Source: Ignavibacteria bacterium
GTDB taxonomy: Bacteria; Bacteroidota; Ignavibacteria; Tepidaquicellales; Tepidaquicellaceae
Direction: 5' to 3'
Assembly (NCBI GenBank): GCA_016710985.1
Contig: JADJTX010000016.1
Location: forward strand, 62,001 to 126,000
Length of the DNA stretch: 64,000 nucleotides
Under the pieces are notes generated by a model. It was given only the letters and a program-made list of their open reading frames with translations, was not told the origin of the DNA and did not search any database. Both the position numbers and the translations under genes were made by a program. Shown here in pieces: positions 28,183 through 37,545 of the stretch; within the stretch, counting starts at the first letter, position 1; the number at the start of each line of letters is the position of its first letter.

Positions 28183-30582
28183 TTACTTCAACAGCAGCAT
28201 CTTCTTTGTCGACACCAACTTATCACTCACCATTTTATAAAAATAAATTCCGCTCGATAAATTACTGCCGTTAAACTCAACTTCATAAATCCCAGCGCTT
28301 TGCTTTTCATTCACAAGCGTCGCAACTTCTTTTCCCAAAGCATCAAATACCTTCAATGTAATAAAACGATTTCCGTTTAACGAGTAACGAATCACGGTAA
28401 CAGGATTAAACGGATTCGGATAGTTCTGATATAAAATAAAATCATCGGGAATTGAACCCGATATATTATTTATTCCAATTACTACATTTGAAAAACAATC
28501 ATTATAAAAGTCTTTAGCTGTCTGAGTAGTCTCTCTGAGTTTTGTAATGCTGTTCAGATTACTCGAACCTCTTGCAATAACCTGAGCGATAACAATTATC
28601 TGAGTATCTCCGGGATTCATATTCAACGGACCGAATCCCTGATAAAATCTTGCATCACTTTCTCCCGGATAAAGCCAACCGGTTCCGTTTACAGGGTCTC
28701 CGGAATAAACAAATTTTGTCGGAACAACTGATGTAGGATCAATATACTGAGTTCCGTTATTCTGAAGTCCTCTGATCGCATTATAATTTTCACTGTAATT
28801 CTCAGGCTGATCCGAATCATCTCTGTAAATGACAGTTGAGCCAAGTCCAATTTCTTTATAACCGGTTTTAATTCTTTTCTTTTTCCCTTCACAATAGAAA
28901 ACTGTATCATTTATGTTTCCTGTATAAACCAAAGGCGATCTTATCACAGCAAATCCAACTGCCGGAGGAGCAAAACCATATGTATCATCTTCATTTGTCT
29001 TATTGTAAGTATAGGTCAAATTCAAATTCGTATCAACGCCTTCTGCATCATCGGTTGATGATCCCAGATCGTCATCACTGTATAAATTTATGTAAGCATT
29101 TGTCCAAATATTCGTGCTTCTGTTTATAATTCTATATTCCTGATAAATAATATTCTTTAATTCTTCGGGTTGATTAAAAGACCAGTTGATCTGTTTGATG
29201 TCGGCTTTTAAAGGAGCGGTCATTCCGGAATATTGAGTGTGAGCTTCGGAATAACTATCTGTATATGAATAGAACATTGTTTGATTTCCATAATCTACAG
29301 GTTTCCATTGCTTTGATCCTGAATCATAATATACCGGAGCCCCCTGATTTGAATTTCCAAGTATTACGTTCGGCCATTCTGTTCTGTCAGAGTCAATCTG
29401 ATCATAGATCAATTTATAAATTCTATAATCAGGATTTCCATTTCCCTGTGGAATACCATTCTCCGTGTAGCCCGGCAAATATTCTGAACCATACTGACAC
29501 ACTGTTACTAAAGTATCTCCGTTTACGATCGCACCTATAACTGAACCGGAAGAATATCTTGCATACTTGTTCTCACCTTTTGGCCATTCAAATCCTGAGT
29601 TGAAAGTTGTTGGATGGTTATTGAACCAGCCGTTATTTTTAAACCAGGCACTTATGTTATTTGAATTCAGCTGTTTTGCATTTGGAGTAATGTTCAAGGT
29701 ATTTGTGAATAGTATTAATCCATTGTCTCCGGTTACAAAACAATTATCTCTGTATGTTTGGATAATTGAATTTAATTTCTGATTAGTATTTGTAATTAAT
29801 GGGTGCCAGCTTTTAAGCACAGTTCCATTTGCTCCACAAGCTAAAGATGGTTGACCATAATCAACAAGGTTGTATAAATTGTTTATTGTTCCAGTGTTAA
29901 ACACATTTATTGTTGTCCCGATTATTTGAAAACCTGTTCCATTGTCTCCAACAACTATGTTTTCTCCTGAGATGCAATTTAAATTACTTGTTATATTACT
30001 ATTGATCCTGCTCCAGTTTACCCCGCTGTTAGTCGATCTTAAAATTACGCCGTAATTCCCAACTGCAATCATTCTGCCCGGATTGAAAATATCGTAGGTG
30101 ATTGAGTTCAGATCAACCGTATCTATCTGTGAAGCAGTCCATAAATTGTTTTCTAATTTCAGGAACGTTCCGTTTTCTCCTGTAGCGATTGCTTTAATAT
30201 TACCATACATGATTTTGATTTCTTTTAAAGTAATAATTGTATTGCTGCTCATAACTGTCCAGCTGTTTCCTCCGTCAGTGGTTCTGAGAATGGTACCTTT
30301 GGATCCGACAGCATAGCCGGTATCAGTGTCTGAAATTTCCAGCGAATATAAGTCAGAATTTGTATTACTGCTTACCGTTTCCCACATCAAGCCCGAGTTC
30401 GAACTTCTGAGTATTGTCCCATTGTCACCGGCAACAAAAAGACTGTTACCATTCTGGTTGTACTTAACTATTATTCTGTTTAAGTTATTCGTCGTTCCGC
30501 TGTGCTGATAATTCCAGGTTGGCTGAGATAAAGAAATGGATGAGAAAAAGATTGTAACTAAAATTACTGTTATGGTCTTCAT
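28183..30582 (-). CDS. Secreted protein with YCF48-type repeats and T9SS sorting domain
   Basis: 799 residues, intact. Signal peptide (TITVILVTIFFSSISLSQP) at residues 2-21. Residues about 25-300 hold repeats of the YCF48/BNR type (GNSLFVAGDNGTILRSSNSG, TGYAVGSKGTILRTTDGGNS), which form a beta-propeller. The middle (WFKNNGWFNNHP, SGFEWPKGENKYARYSSGS, GDPVNGTGWLYPGESDA, NMNPGDTQIIVIAQVIARGS) is the module shared with the two broken genes near the left edge. The C-terminus (YQNYPNPFNPVTVIRYSL ... SGIYFYKMVSDKLVSTKK) is a canonical T9SS type-A domain. It is probably cell-surface or released; its ligand is unknown. It is the best intact reference for repairing its two paralogues. Confidence 0.85.
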   Translation of the reverse strand: MKTITVILVTIFFSSISLSQPTWNYQHSGTTNNLNRIIVKYNQNGNSLFVAGDNGTILRSSNSGLMWETVSSNTNSDLYSLEISDTDTGYAVGSKGTILRTTDGGNSWTVMSSNTIITLKEIKIMYGNIKAIATGENGTFLKLENNLWTASQIDTVDLNSITYDIFNPGRMIAVGNYGVILRSTNSGVNWSRINSNITSNLNCISGENIVVGDNGTGFQIIGTTINVFNTGTINNLYNLVDYGQPSLACGANGTVLKSWHPLITNTNQKLNSIIQTYRDNCFVTGDNGLILFTNTLNITPNAKQLNSNNISAWFKNNGWFNNHPTTFNSGFEWPKGENKYARYSSGSVIGAIVNGDTLVTVCQYGSEYLPGYTENGIPQGNGNPDYRIYKLIYDQIDSDRTEWPNVILGNSNQGAPVYYDSGSKQWKPVDYGNQTMFYSYTDSYSEAHTQYSGMTAPLKADIKQINWSFNQPEELKNIIYQEYRIINRSTNIWTNAYINLYSDDDLGSSTDDAEGVDTNLNLTYTYNKTNEDDTYGFAPPAVGFAVIRSPLVYTGNINDTVFYCEGKKKRIKTGYKEIGLGSTVIYRDDSDQPENYSENYNAIRGLQNNGTQYIDPTSVVPTKFVYSGDPVNGTGWLYPGESDARFYQGFGPLNMNPGDTQIIVIAQVIARGSSNLNSITKLRETTQTAKDFYNDCFSNVVIGINNISGSIPDDFILYQNYPNPFNPVTVIRYSLNGNRFITLKVFDALGKEVATLVNEKQSAGIYEVEFNGSNLSSGIYFYKMVSDKLVSTKKMLLLK

Positions 30583-30712
30583 AATTTAAAATTTAAATCT
30601 TATAAAAAATTTGAATTTTGTTTTTTAAGATTATCTGTGAAAGAAATTAATTCACTGATAAGATATTTTAAATCATGTGGTCGGATTACGAGGGTAGTCG
30701 AACTGATATTGC

Positions 30713-31348
30713 TTAGCCGGAAATTCTGATGCTGCCATTGGTTAAACTTACTGATTCAGATCTCAGCTTTTCAATTTTAGACAATCTTACTTCCAATGTC
30801 AATTTACATTTCTCATCCGAACCGTTTTTCAGAAGTTTTATTTTTTCAGTTTCTATCAGATTCATTATCACATTCATAAATTTATAATCAAACTCAAGAT
30901 TAATTTCTTCTGTAATTAGTCTTTCAACAATTTCAGCTTTACTCATACACAACTCAGCAGCCTCACTCATTGCTCGCCTCAGACCTCCGACACCGAGTTT
31001 CGTTCCGCCGAAGTATCTCGTAACTACAAGCAGTGTATCAGTAACATTATACTTATCAATCATTTCAAGTATCGGTTTGCCTGAACTCCCGGACGGCTCC
31101 CCGTCATCCGAAATTTTGAAATTATTTCTGTCAATTCCAATTCGATATGCATAAGGATGATGCGATGCATCATAATATTTTTTCTTAATTTCATTTAAAT
31201 AATCTGAAACTTCTGACTGTGTTTTGATTGGAATTGCCTGAGAAATGAATTTAGATTTGTTGATCTTAATTTCTGCTGATGACTGTTTTTTAATTGTAAG
31301 AAATGAATCAGTCATTAAATTTGGAATTTGGGATTTCGGATTTAACAT
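30713..31348 (-). CDS. yigZ: YigZ/IMPACT family protein
   Basis: 211 residues. The IMPACT N-terminal domain shows SKFISQAIPIKT, DASHHPYAYRIG, DDGEPSGSSGKPILEMI and VVTRYFGGTKLGVGGLRRAM; a smaller C-terminal domain follows. Bacterial YigZ is a cytosolic, possibly RNA- or nucleotide-binding protein of unclear role. The first ATG (31348) would give MLNPKSQIPNLM, which translates a period-7 repeat word (GGATTT/GGAATTT). The second Met (ATG at 31313-31315, MTDSFLTIKKQS) is the more likely start. It is followed by nothing on this strand until the hairpin region past 28183. Confidence 0.9.
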   Translation of the reverse strand: MLNPKSQIPNLMTDSFLTIKKQSSAEIKINKSKFISQAIPIKTQSEVSDYLNEIKKKYYDASHHPYAYRIGIDRNNFKISDDGEPSGSSGKPILEMIDKYNVTDTLLVVTRYFGGTKLGVGGLRRAMSEAAELCMSKAEIVERLITEEINLEFDYKFMNVIMNLIETEKIKLLKNGSDEKCKLTLEVRLSKIEKLRSESVSLTNGSIRISG

Positions 31349-31379
31349 GTTAAAGTTAAAATCTATATCATAAGCTGTA

Positions 31380-31446
31380 AACTTGCAAACTTGTAACTCG
31401 TAATTCGTAACTCGTAACTCGTAATTTGAAATTTGTAATTTTTAAT
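31380..31446. repeat. Degenerate heptanucleotide array GTAACTC/GTAATTC/GTAATTT
   Basis: Nine or so period-7 units fill the gap between pcm and yigZ. The word drifts along the array from CTTGTAA to GTAACTC to TTTTAAT. Confidence 0.85.
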
Positions 31447-31448
31447 TT

Positions 31449-32117
31449 TTAATTTGAGATTGTCCAGCCTTCCTCCCCTATCAGCGGCACAAACTTAAAA
31501 TCCTCATACGTCTTAAACTTATACTTCGGCTCTTTATCCTTTTCATCTTCACTCTGAATTTTCTTAACGAGTAAAAGTTTTTGAGTAACTTCATCACCAA
31601 CAGGGATCACCATTCTTCCTCCTATGCTCAGCTGATCCAGTAACTGCTTCGGGATTCTCGGACTTCCCGCTGTAACTATTATTTTATCAAACGGCGCATT
31701 CTCTATCCAGCCTTTTGTGCCATCGTCATTTTTTAAATTAACATTGTATCCGAGTTTAAATAATTTTTCTTTAGAGGAATTATATAGTTCCTTTATTCTT
31801 TCAATGGAATATACTTTAGCCCCGAGTTCTTTTAAAATTGCCGACTGGTATCCGGAACCCGTTCCCACTTCAAGCACTTTATCATCCGGCTTAATTTCAA
31901 GAAGCTCTGTCATGAACGCAACTGTGAATGGCTGTGATATGGTCTGATTTGAATTTAAAGGTAATGCAATATTATCGTAAGAATATTTTTTAAATTCATC
32001 TTTCACAAATAATTCTCTCTTTACTCTTCCAATCGCCTTTAAAACTTCCTTATCCTTTATTCCTGCGGACTGAAGCTTTTCTACAAGCTCTTTCCTGTGA
32101 AGAGAATTCAAATCCAT
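31449..32117 (-). CDS. pcm: Protein-L-isoaspartate O-methyltransferase
   Basis: 222 residues. It uses SAM to methylate isoaspartyl residues and start repair of aged proteins in the cytoplasm. Signature parts are SYDNIALPLNSNQTISQPF, VAFMTELLEIKPDDKVLEVG, the glycine-rich SAM site EVGTGSGYQSAIL and FDKIIVTAGSPRIPKQLL. The C-terminus GGRMVIPVGDEVTQKLLLV is complete. The stop of cdaA overlaps the start of pcm by one base, so the genes are translationally coupled and share a transcript. Start ATG 32117. Confidence 0.95.
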   Translation of the reverse strand: MDLNSLHRKELVEKLQSAGIKDKEVLKAIGRVKRELFVKDEFKKYSYDNIALPLNSNQTISQPFTVAFMTELLEIKPDDKVLEVGTGSGYQSAILKELGAKVYSIERIKELYNSSKEKLFKLGYNVNLKNDDGTKGWIENAPFDKIIVTAGSPRIPKQLLDQLSIGGRMVIPVGDEVTQKLLLVKKIQSEDEKDKEPKYKFKTYEDFKFVPLIGEEGWTISN

Positions 32118-32995
32118 TATTTTTCTTCCTTCTTCTTTTCTTCATTATCAATATCCGGCTTAGGCTTCTTTTCAGTATATTCGTCTTCACCTGTTTCTTC
32201 AAATATATTTTTCATCGAACTTGCGACGAATGTTTTTCCCATGGACTTCACAAGTCTTTCCTTCAGATCTTCAATGTTATTATAAAAAATTAACTCTCCG
32301 TCTTCTGCAACGGAAATAACTCTTCTTTCTTCGGATATTATAATTGCAATTGCATCAGATACCTCCGTGATCCCTATCCCGGCTCTGTGACGTGTGCCGA
32401 GATTTTTATTCCTGATCTTTTCGGGTTCTGATAAAGGTAGCAGGCATCGGGCTGCTTCGATTCTGTCATTTTTAAATATCACTGCACCGTCATGCAGCGG
32501 AGACTTGGGATTAAAAATTGAGATCAAAATGTCCATCTTTATTCTCGATTGAATTATCTCACCTGTATCAATCACATTTTTCAGTCCTGTCGTTCTTTCA
32601 ATCACCATCAATGCTCCCCATCCTCTGTTCTTTAATTCAAAACATGCATCTGCGATCTCGTTGACGTTTTCATCAATGTTGGTTTTGGTAAATATTCGCG
32701 CCACTCTTGTTTTTCCTATAAATAAAAGCAAACGCCTTATCTCCGGCTGGAATAAAATAATAAACGCAATCACCCATATATCGGTAATTTTACTGAGCAG
32801 CCATCCCGTCGCCTGCATGTTCAGCAATTGCGCTACAAAAGAAAAAGCAATAATAAGCACAAGGGCGAGAAAAATCTGAGAGGCAATCGTGCCTTTCATG
32901 ATTGTATAAAGCTTGTAAAAAACATATGTGACGATCAGAATGTCAAGTATGTCTATCAGCTTTATTGATAAGAATCCGATTTTAAAAAGCTCCAT
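32117..32995 (-). CDS. cdaA: Diadenylate cyclase CdaA (c-di-AMP synthase)
   Basis: 292 residues. Three N-terminal membrane helices lie at residues about 10-80 (IVTYVFYKLYTIM, IFLALVLIIAFSFVAQLL, ITDIWVIAFIILF). They are followed by a linker and a DAC domain with the catalytic motifs LHDGAVIFKNDRIEAA and GTRHRAGIGITEVSDA. The C-terminal ~35 residues are very acidic/lysine-rich (EKKPKPDIDNEEKKKEEK). It makes c-di-AMP from two ATP at the inner membrane, controlling ion and cell-wall homeostasis in many phyla. Its partner CdaR and the common glmM neighbour are not in this window. It is co-directional with a methyltransferase gene 3 bp upstream and pcm downstream. Confidence 0.95.
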   Translation of the reverse strand: MELFKIGFLSIKLIDILDILIVTYVFYKLYTIMKGTIASQIFLALVLIIAFSFVAQLLNMQATGWLLSKITDIWVIAFIILFQPEIRRLLLFIGKTRVARIFTKTNIDENVNEIADACFELKNRGWGALMVIERTTGLKNVIDTGEIIQSRIKMDILISIFNPKSPLHDGAVIFKNDRIEAARCLLPLSEPEKIRNKNLGTRHRAGIGITEVSDAIAIIISEERRVISVAEDGELIFYNNIEDLKERLVKSMGKTFVASSMKNIFEETGEDEYTEKKPKPDIDNEEKKKEEK

Positions 32996-32998
32996 TGC

Positions 32999-33673
32999 TC
33001 AGCTGTATATTATAAATGATTTCTTTAATAAAAAATATTTCTCATAAAAGATCTTACCGTTCGGAAAGATCTTCTTTAGTTCACGTTCCTTAAGAAGCCT
33101 TACCGAGTTCGCAAGCTCATTTGCCCTGACTGCATCGACTTCTTTTTTAAACCATCCGAGGTCATATTTTTTGATCAGATTTACTTTCATTTCAGCCGGC
33201 AGAAACTGAAAGAAAGGAAACAAAAAATGCGGCTCGACAGGAAAATAATAATTCGGCGTCTGAACAAAATAATGTCTGCCTATTCTCATAACCTCTTCCG
33301 CAAGTTTTCTTTGTTCATCAAAATTATTTATGTGTTCAAGAAGGCTGTTTGAATAAACTACATCATACTCTTTATCTTCAAAGAATTTTAAATCAGTCAC
33401 ATCTCTTTTTATAAAACTGAAATTTCTAAGCTCTTTGGTATTCTGCTCTTCAGTATTTACTACAGTTATATGAAAATCTTTGTTATTAATGAACTCAGAG
33501 TTTCTCCAGTGATAATCACTTCCGCCGAGATCCAGTATGTTTACAGGTTTTTCAAATCTGCTGCAAAACTCAGAAAAGAACTTTAATCTTTTCTCCCTTA
33601 ATTGTTTTGAAATGGAATTTTCATTATTCTGATTTGCATTATAAAGCAGGTATGATCTGAGCTTTCCAAACAT
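32999..33673 (-). CDS. SAM-dependent methyltransferase, class I
   Basis: 224 residues. The SAM site is VNILDLGGSDYHW, motif II is YDVVYSNSLLEHI (residues about 115-128) and FVQTPNYYFPVEPHFLF follows. It resembles UbiE/type 11 methyltransferases, of which many act on lipids, glycans or small molecules. No substrate can be assigned. It is at the start of the methyltransferase-cdaA-pcm cluster and 9 bp from the Wzi-like barrel gene, so all four may be co-transcribed. Start ATG 33673. Confidence 0.85.
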   Translation of the reverse strand: MFGKLRSYLLYNANQNNENSISKQLREKRLKFFSEFCSRFEKPVNILDLGGSDYHWRNSEFINNKDFHITVVNTEEQNTKELRNFSFIKRDVTDLKFFEDKEYDVVYSNSLLEHINNFDEQRKLAEEVMRIGRHYFVQTPNYYFPVEPHFLFPFFQFLPAEMKVNLIKKYDLGWFKKEVDAVRANELANSVRLLKERELKKIFPNGKIFYEKYFLLKKSFIIYS

Positions 33674-33682
33674 TGTTCAAAT

Positions 33683-35388
33683 TTATAAATCAATTCCTAC
33701 AGTTGCAAAGTAATATGAATCTTTGAATTTTATATCTTCCGTTAAATTATTTATTATTCTGTATTGAAATTTTCCTTCGAGATAAAATTGCCGCACCGGC
33801 TCCCAGTAAATACCTGCAGTGAAAATATCCCTGTTGATCCTTGTCCCGTCTAAAAATCCGTTTGTCCTTAAATAAGCATCACCTAATCCGAAGTTAATAT
33901 TTCCTCCATAGTTGGCAATAAGCCTGCCTGTTGAATCTACAACAATTCCTTCACCCGACCTCTGATGCTGATAGAGAAGATCGATCTGAAGCCGGTTTGT
34001 AATGTCATAAGAAAACTTCGCGGCTATCTCATCAGAGTTTGGCGGCAAGGCATGTCCGAGCGACATTAGATAATTCGTATAAGTGCTTTTATTCGAACGG
34101 TGAGAGTAAACAAACGGATCAAGATGCGTATACTCCAGTGCTAAATTCATGTTTAAAGTATTGGTCCATAGTGCTCCGAACTGCCACCCGTATTTGTTCT
34201 CATTAAGCGAATCATCGACCCCAGTGTTCCGAAAGTCAGATCATCAATCAGTAAAGATGATTGAAATGAAAAATTTTTAAACGGAACAATTTCCATGTCA
34301 ATACCAATCAATGAATTATTTTCTTCTGTCTGTTCTTTTCCGGCACTCAGGTCAGCAGAAGTCAAAAAGGTTATCGGATTAAAATAGGTAAAGCTGAACG
34401 GCTGATTGCTGATTATAATTGCTTCCCAGAGTCCGAGCTTAAATGCATCTGAAAAGGTTAAGTTGAGATTATGTGTTGCAATGTTTTTCGCGGATAAAGG
34501 ACGCGTTGAATAAACCGGATACACGCCCGTCGAATCTCCATTAAGACTTCCGTAAGTGAAAGAATAGTTTACAGCTTTATAATCTATCACAATATTTCCG
34601 AAACTAAACGGCACAGTATTATTTGACAGAAATAATTTGTCAATATAACCGAAGCCATTATTCAAAGGAGTTTTACCGAATGTCAGAGCAAGCCAGTTGG
34701 TTTTCGTCTGATATCTTAAATATCCGCTGTAGTAATTAAAATTTTCTTTATCATAGACAAAGTTAGTGTTACCTTTTAAATACGGATAAGTATCCGCTGC
34801 AAAAACTATGTCATTATCATCTGCATTTGCAAAACGTCCATTTGACAATGCGAGGTAATAAGCAACGCTGTTATATAATGTACCCCGGACTTTGATCCCG
34901 TATTCTCCGAGTAAAATTGAATTAATACCGATCGAATCTCCGTCAGAACCTCTCTGAGAAAGAGATCCGAAAACATCTCCGAAGAAAGTTTTAACAGAAT
35001 CTGTATAAAAGTAAATATGTTTTTGCTTGTTCCAGTTGAAAATATTTTTCATGCCGGTCTTACTAAAAACATTATTTTGATTGATCGTTTTTCCGTACAT
35101 GTCATATTCAAATTCAATTTCGTAATCATTCAATAATTTTTTATCTGTGTTAGTTATTTTACCCGAGTTATCTTTTATTGTAATCAGATACTTTCCTACT
35201 TCACCTCTGGAAATTGGTATCACAGATGAATTATAATCCGGAATGATCTTCATCAGCTGCATTCTTTTTAAAAAATTATAAACAGGATTCTTTGCATCTA
35301 CTAATTCAACCTGACCATAGCAATTTGCAATGAGCAATGAGCAATGAACAATTGTTACAAAGAAATAAGAATAGAATCTTTGTCTCAA
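33683..35388 (-). CDS. Wzi-like outer-membrane barrel, paralogue of 23982-25676, one frameshift
   Basis: Two ORFs (34153-35388 and 33683-34150) read as one protein of about 569 residues if one base is added to the GGGG run near 34218-34221; this restores GVDDSLNENKYGWQFGALW and NMNLALEYTHLDPF. The signal peptide FVTIVHCSLLIANCYGQ is coded partly by three TCATTGC heptamers (35320-35354). The SLH-like segment NPVYNFLKRMQLMKIIPDY and the barrel strands (LGHALPPNSDEIAAKFSYD) match the paralogue. The role is the same as for that gene: a surface polysaccharide-binding or assembly barrel, inferred. It is co-directional with the methyltransferase. Confidence 0.82.
35320..35354. repeat. Heptanucleotide repeat GCAATGA inside a signal-peptide coding region
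   Basis: Units GCAATTT, GCAATGA, GCAATGA, GCAATGA, ACAATTG lie within codons 10-20 of the Wzi-like gene. Copy-number change by one unit would shift the reading frame, so the repeat could act as an on/off switch. Confidence 0.8.
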
Positions 35389-35461
35389 ACAAATAAATTA
35401 TTTTTGTCAAAGTAATTAAATTAAATAAGGATTTAAATGTAGATGTGCGGAGTTCTTTTGA

Positions 35462-35664
35462 GTGTATGGAGTGTATAGAGTGTATGGAGTGTATGGAGTG
35501 TATGGAGTGTATGGAGTGTATGGAGTGGGTGAGTGAGTTGAGTGTGTTGGGTGAGTTGAGCGTGTTGAGCGTGTTGATGAACAAATAGACTTTACATGCT
35601 CTATCAAAATTCGCCACTCTATACACTCTGTAAACTCTATAAACTCAACACACTCAATACACTC
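35462..35664. repeat. Period-9 array GTGTATGGA with inverted counterpart, in a divergent promoter region
   Basis: Seven GTGTATGGA-type units (35462-35524) are followed by degenerate GAGTTGAGTGT words to about 35579. After a 33-nt gap the complement of the same words runs from 35615 to 35664 (CACTCTATACACTC...). The two arms can fold into one long imperfect hairpin. They lie between the divergent Wzi-like gene and scpA. The rest of 35389-35718 has no gene. Confidence 0.85.
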
Positions 35665-35718
35665 TTTATTAAATCTATTCATTTAATTTCAAAGCTCAAA
35701 TAAGTATATTGTTTTCAA

Positions 35719-36540
35719 ATGAGCACTGAAAACAATACTGTAAACCCGGACATCGAAGCTGAAAAGAAATTTTATCAGCAGAAGGAATATCAGGCGCGTT
35801 TATCTGAGTTTGAAGGTCCGCTTGATATACTGCTGCATTTTGTGAAGGTTGATGAGCTGGATATTTACAATATTCCCATTTCAAAGATCACGAAGGATTT
35901 TCTGAATTACATTAATTATATGTCACTGCTTGATATTGAACTTGCAGGTGAGTTTTTAGTGATGGCTTCCGAACTGATGAAAATCAAAGCCCGTATGATG
36001 ATCCCGCAGATTGACATCGAAGGCAATGTGATTGAAGAAGATCCGCGTTTGACTCTTGTCAGAAAGCTTCTTGAATACAAAAGGTTCAAGGATGTTTCAT
36101 TGCAGATAGCCGAACTTGAAGAAGAACAGCGTAAAAGAATTTTCAGAAATAACTTTGATAACGATTATAAAGAATCCGAAAAAGAACTAGAGAATGACCC
36201 GAGCTTAAAGAATGTTACGATATTTAATCTTATAAAAGCTTATAAACGAGCATTGGTGGCGATCCGGAAAGAAGTCGTTCATCCGATTGAGCTTCTTGAC
36301 ATTACTCCAGAGAATCAGCGTGAGTTTATTTTATCAACCATTGATGAAAAGACTGAAATTGAATTCAACGAACTTATATCTTCAATTGAATTAAGACTAC
36401 GTGTGATTTGCATTTTTCTTGCAATACTTCAGCTTGCACTGGACGGTGAAGTTGAGATAGTCGTCGATAGTAAAGACATGACAAAATTTTTTATAAAAAG
36501 AAGATCTAATCAGTTTGTAGAAGTTGTCCATGACCACTGA
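35719..36540 (+). CDS. scpA: Segregation and condensation protein A
   Basis: 273 residues, the kleisin of the bacterial SMC-ScpAB complex that compacts and segregates the chromosome. The N-terminal helical domain shows YQARLSEFEGPLDILLHFVK, the characteristic start of the fold, then DLELAGEF-like AGEFLVMASELMKIKARMMI. The C-terminal winged helix (EIEFNELISSIELRLRVICI) binds the SMC head. Start ATG 35719. It heads a plus-strand block scpA-scpB-rluB-lysS; this order for the first three is conserved in many bacteria. Confidence 0.96.
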   Translation: MSTENNTVNPDIEAEKKFYQQKEYQARLSEFEGPLDILLHFVKVDELDIYNIPISKITKDFLNYINYMSLLDIELAGEFLVMASELMKIKARMMIPQIDIEGNVIEEDPRLTLVRKLLEYKRFKDVSLQIAELEEEQRKRIFRNNFDNDYKESEKELENDPSLKNVTIFNLIKAYKRALVAIRKEVVHPIELLDITPENQREFILSTIDEKTEIEFNELISSIELRLRVICIFLAILQLALDGEVEIVVDSKDMTKFFIKRRSNQFVEVVHDH

Positions 36541-36609
36541 TTTCATGATTACTCATTAAATTTTAGGGATAATCATGCAATCAATTAATCAAAAAATCAG
36601 TGATATCAG

Positions 36610-37545
36610 TTGGTAAGTACCGAACTAAAAAATATAGTTGAGTCATTAATCTTTGCTTCTGAAGAGGAAATTAATTCAAAGCAGATAAAAGATATAATAG
36701 ACAGAAGCGGATTGAGAATAGGCGTCGCTGAAGTGGAAGAAGCTGTTAATGTTTTAAATGATGAATATAAAACAAACAATAAATCATTTGAGATATTGAA
36801 GATAGCCGGCGGATTTTCCTTTGCTACAAAAAAAGAGTACGGAAGATTCATAGGGAAACTAATTGAAGATAAGCAAAGAAAAAAACTTTCGCCTTCGGCT
36901 CTTGAGACTCTTGCAATCATTGCATACAAGCAGCCGATAACACGTTCCGAAATGGAATTCATCCGGGGTGTGAATGTGGATTATATTGTTAATTCACTTT
37001 TGGAAAAGGATCTGATCACAATTCACGGACGCGCAGAGACTCCGGGCAGACCAATACTTTACGGGACGACCAAGACTTTTCTTAAAGTGCTCGGATTGAA
37101 TTCTCTTGAGGATCTCCCGAAACTAAAAGAGATCAACGAGATACTGAAAAATCAGGAGATCGAAGGAATCACGGAAGCGGATATTGAATTGTTTAATTCA
37201 GTAAATTATCCTGAAGCCGGCAAAGAATCTGAAGGCAGCCATCAGCTTGAATTGATTTCAAGTGACAGTTCAAACGAAATGACAACTATTGATTCCGACG
37301 GAGTTTTAATCAGTGAAGGCAGCATTGAAGATGATATTGAAATTGAAATTCCTGATGAAGATAACGATGAATTTTTTGAAACAGAAAATAAAGCGATATC
37401 TGATGCCGGAACAGTTTCTGACAAGGATGAAGCAGGCTTAAGTAAAGAAAACAATAGTCGGGATGAAATTTTAGAACCTGACAACAGTGATAATTTTTCT
37501 AAAAATAATGAAATTGATAATAACGAAAGTGAGAATAAAGATTAA
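36610..37545 (+). CDS. scpB: Segregation and condensation protein B, with long acidic tail
   Basis: 311 residues, against about 190-200 usual. The two winged-helix domains are residues 1-185 (IVESLIFASEEEINSKQ, LSPSALETLAIIAYKQPITR, GRAETPGRPILYGTT, EDLPKLKEI). Residues about 200-311 form an acidic, low-complexity extension (DDIEIEIPDEDNDEFFE). ScpB forms a dimer on the ScpA middle region. The start is TTG at 36610. Its TAA stop is directly followed by the TTG start of rluB, so the two are translated as a coupled pair. The tail is unusual and may be a protein-interaction region. Confidence 0.93.
   Translation: MVSTELKNIVESLIFASEEEINSKQIKDIIDRSGLRIGVAEVEEAVNVLNDEYKTNNKSFEILKIAGGFSFATKKEYGRFIGKLIEDKQRKKLSPSALETLAIIAYKQPITRSEMEFIRGVNVDYIVNSLLEKDLITIHGRAETPGRPILYGTTKTFLKVLGLNSLEDLPKLKEINEILKNQEIEGITEADIELFNSVNYPEAGKESEGSHQLELISSDSSNEMTTIDSDGVLISEGSIEDDIEIEIPDEDNDEFFETENKAISDAGTVSDKDEAGLSKENNSRDEILEPDNSDNFSKNNEIDNNESENKD

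Noticed and set aside
35306..35682. Two minus-strand ORFs rich in HSIHSIHS and YTPYTPYT
   Set aside because: Translations of the GTGTATGGA array in the promoter gap; low complexity with no support.
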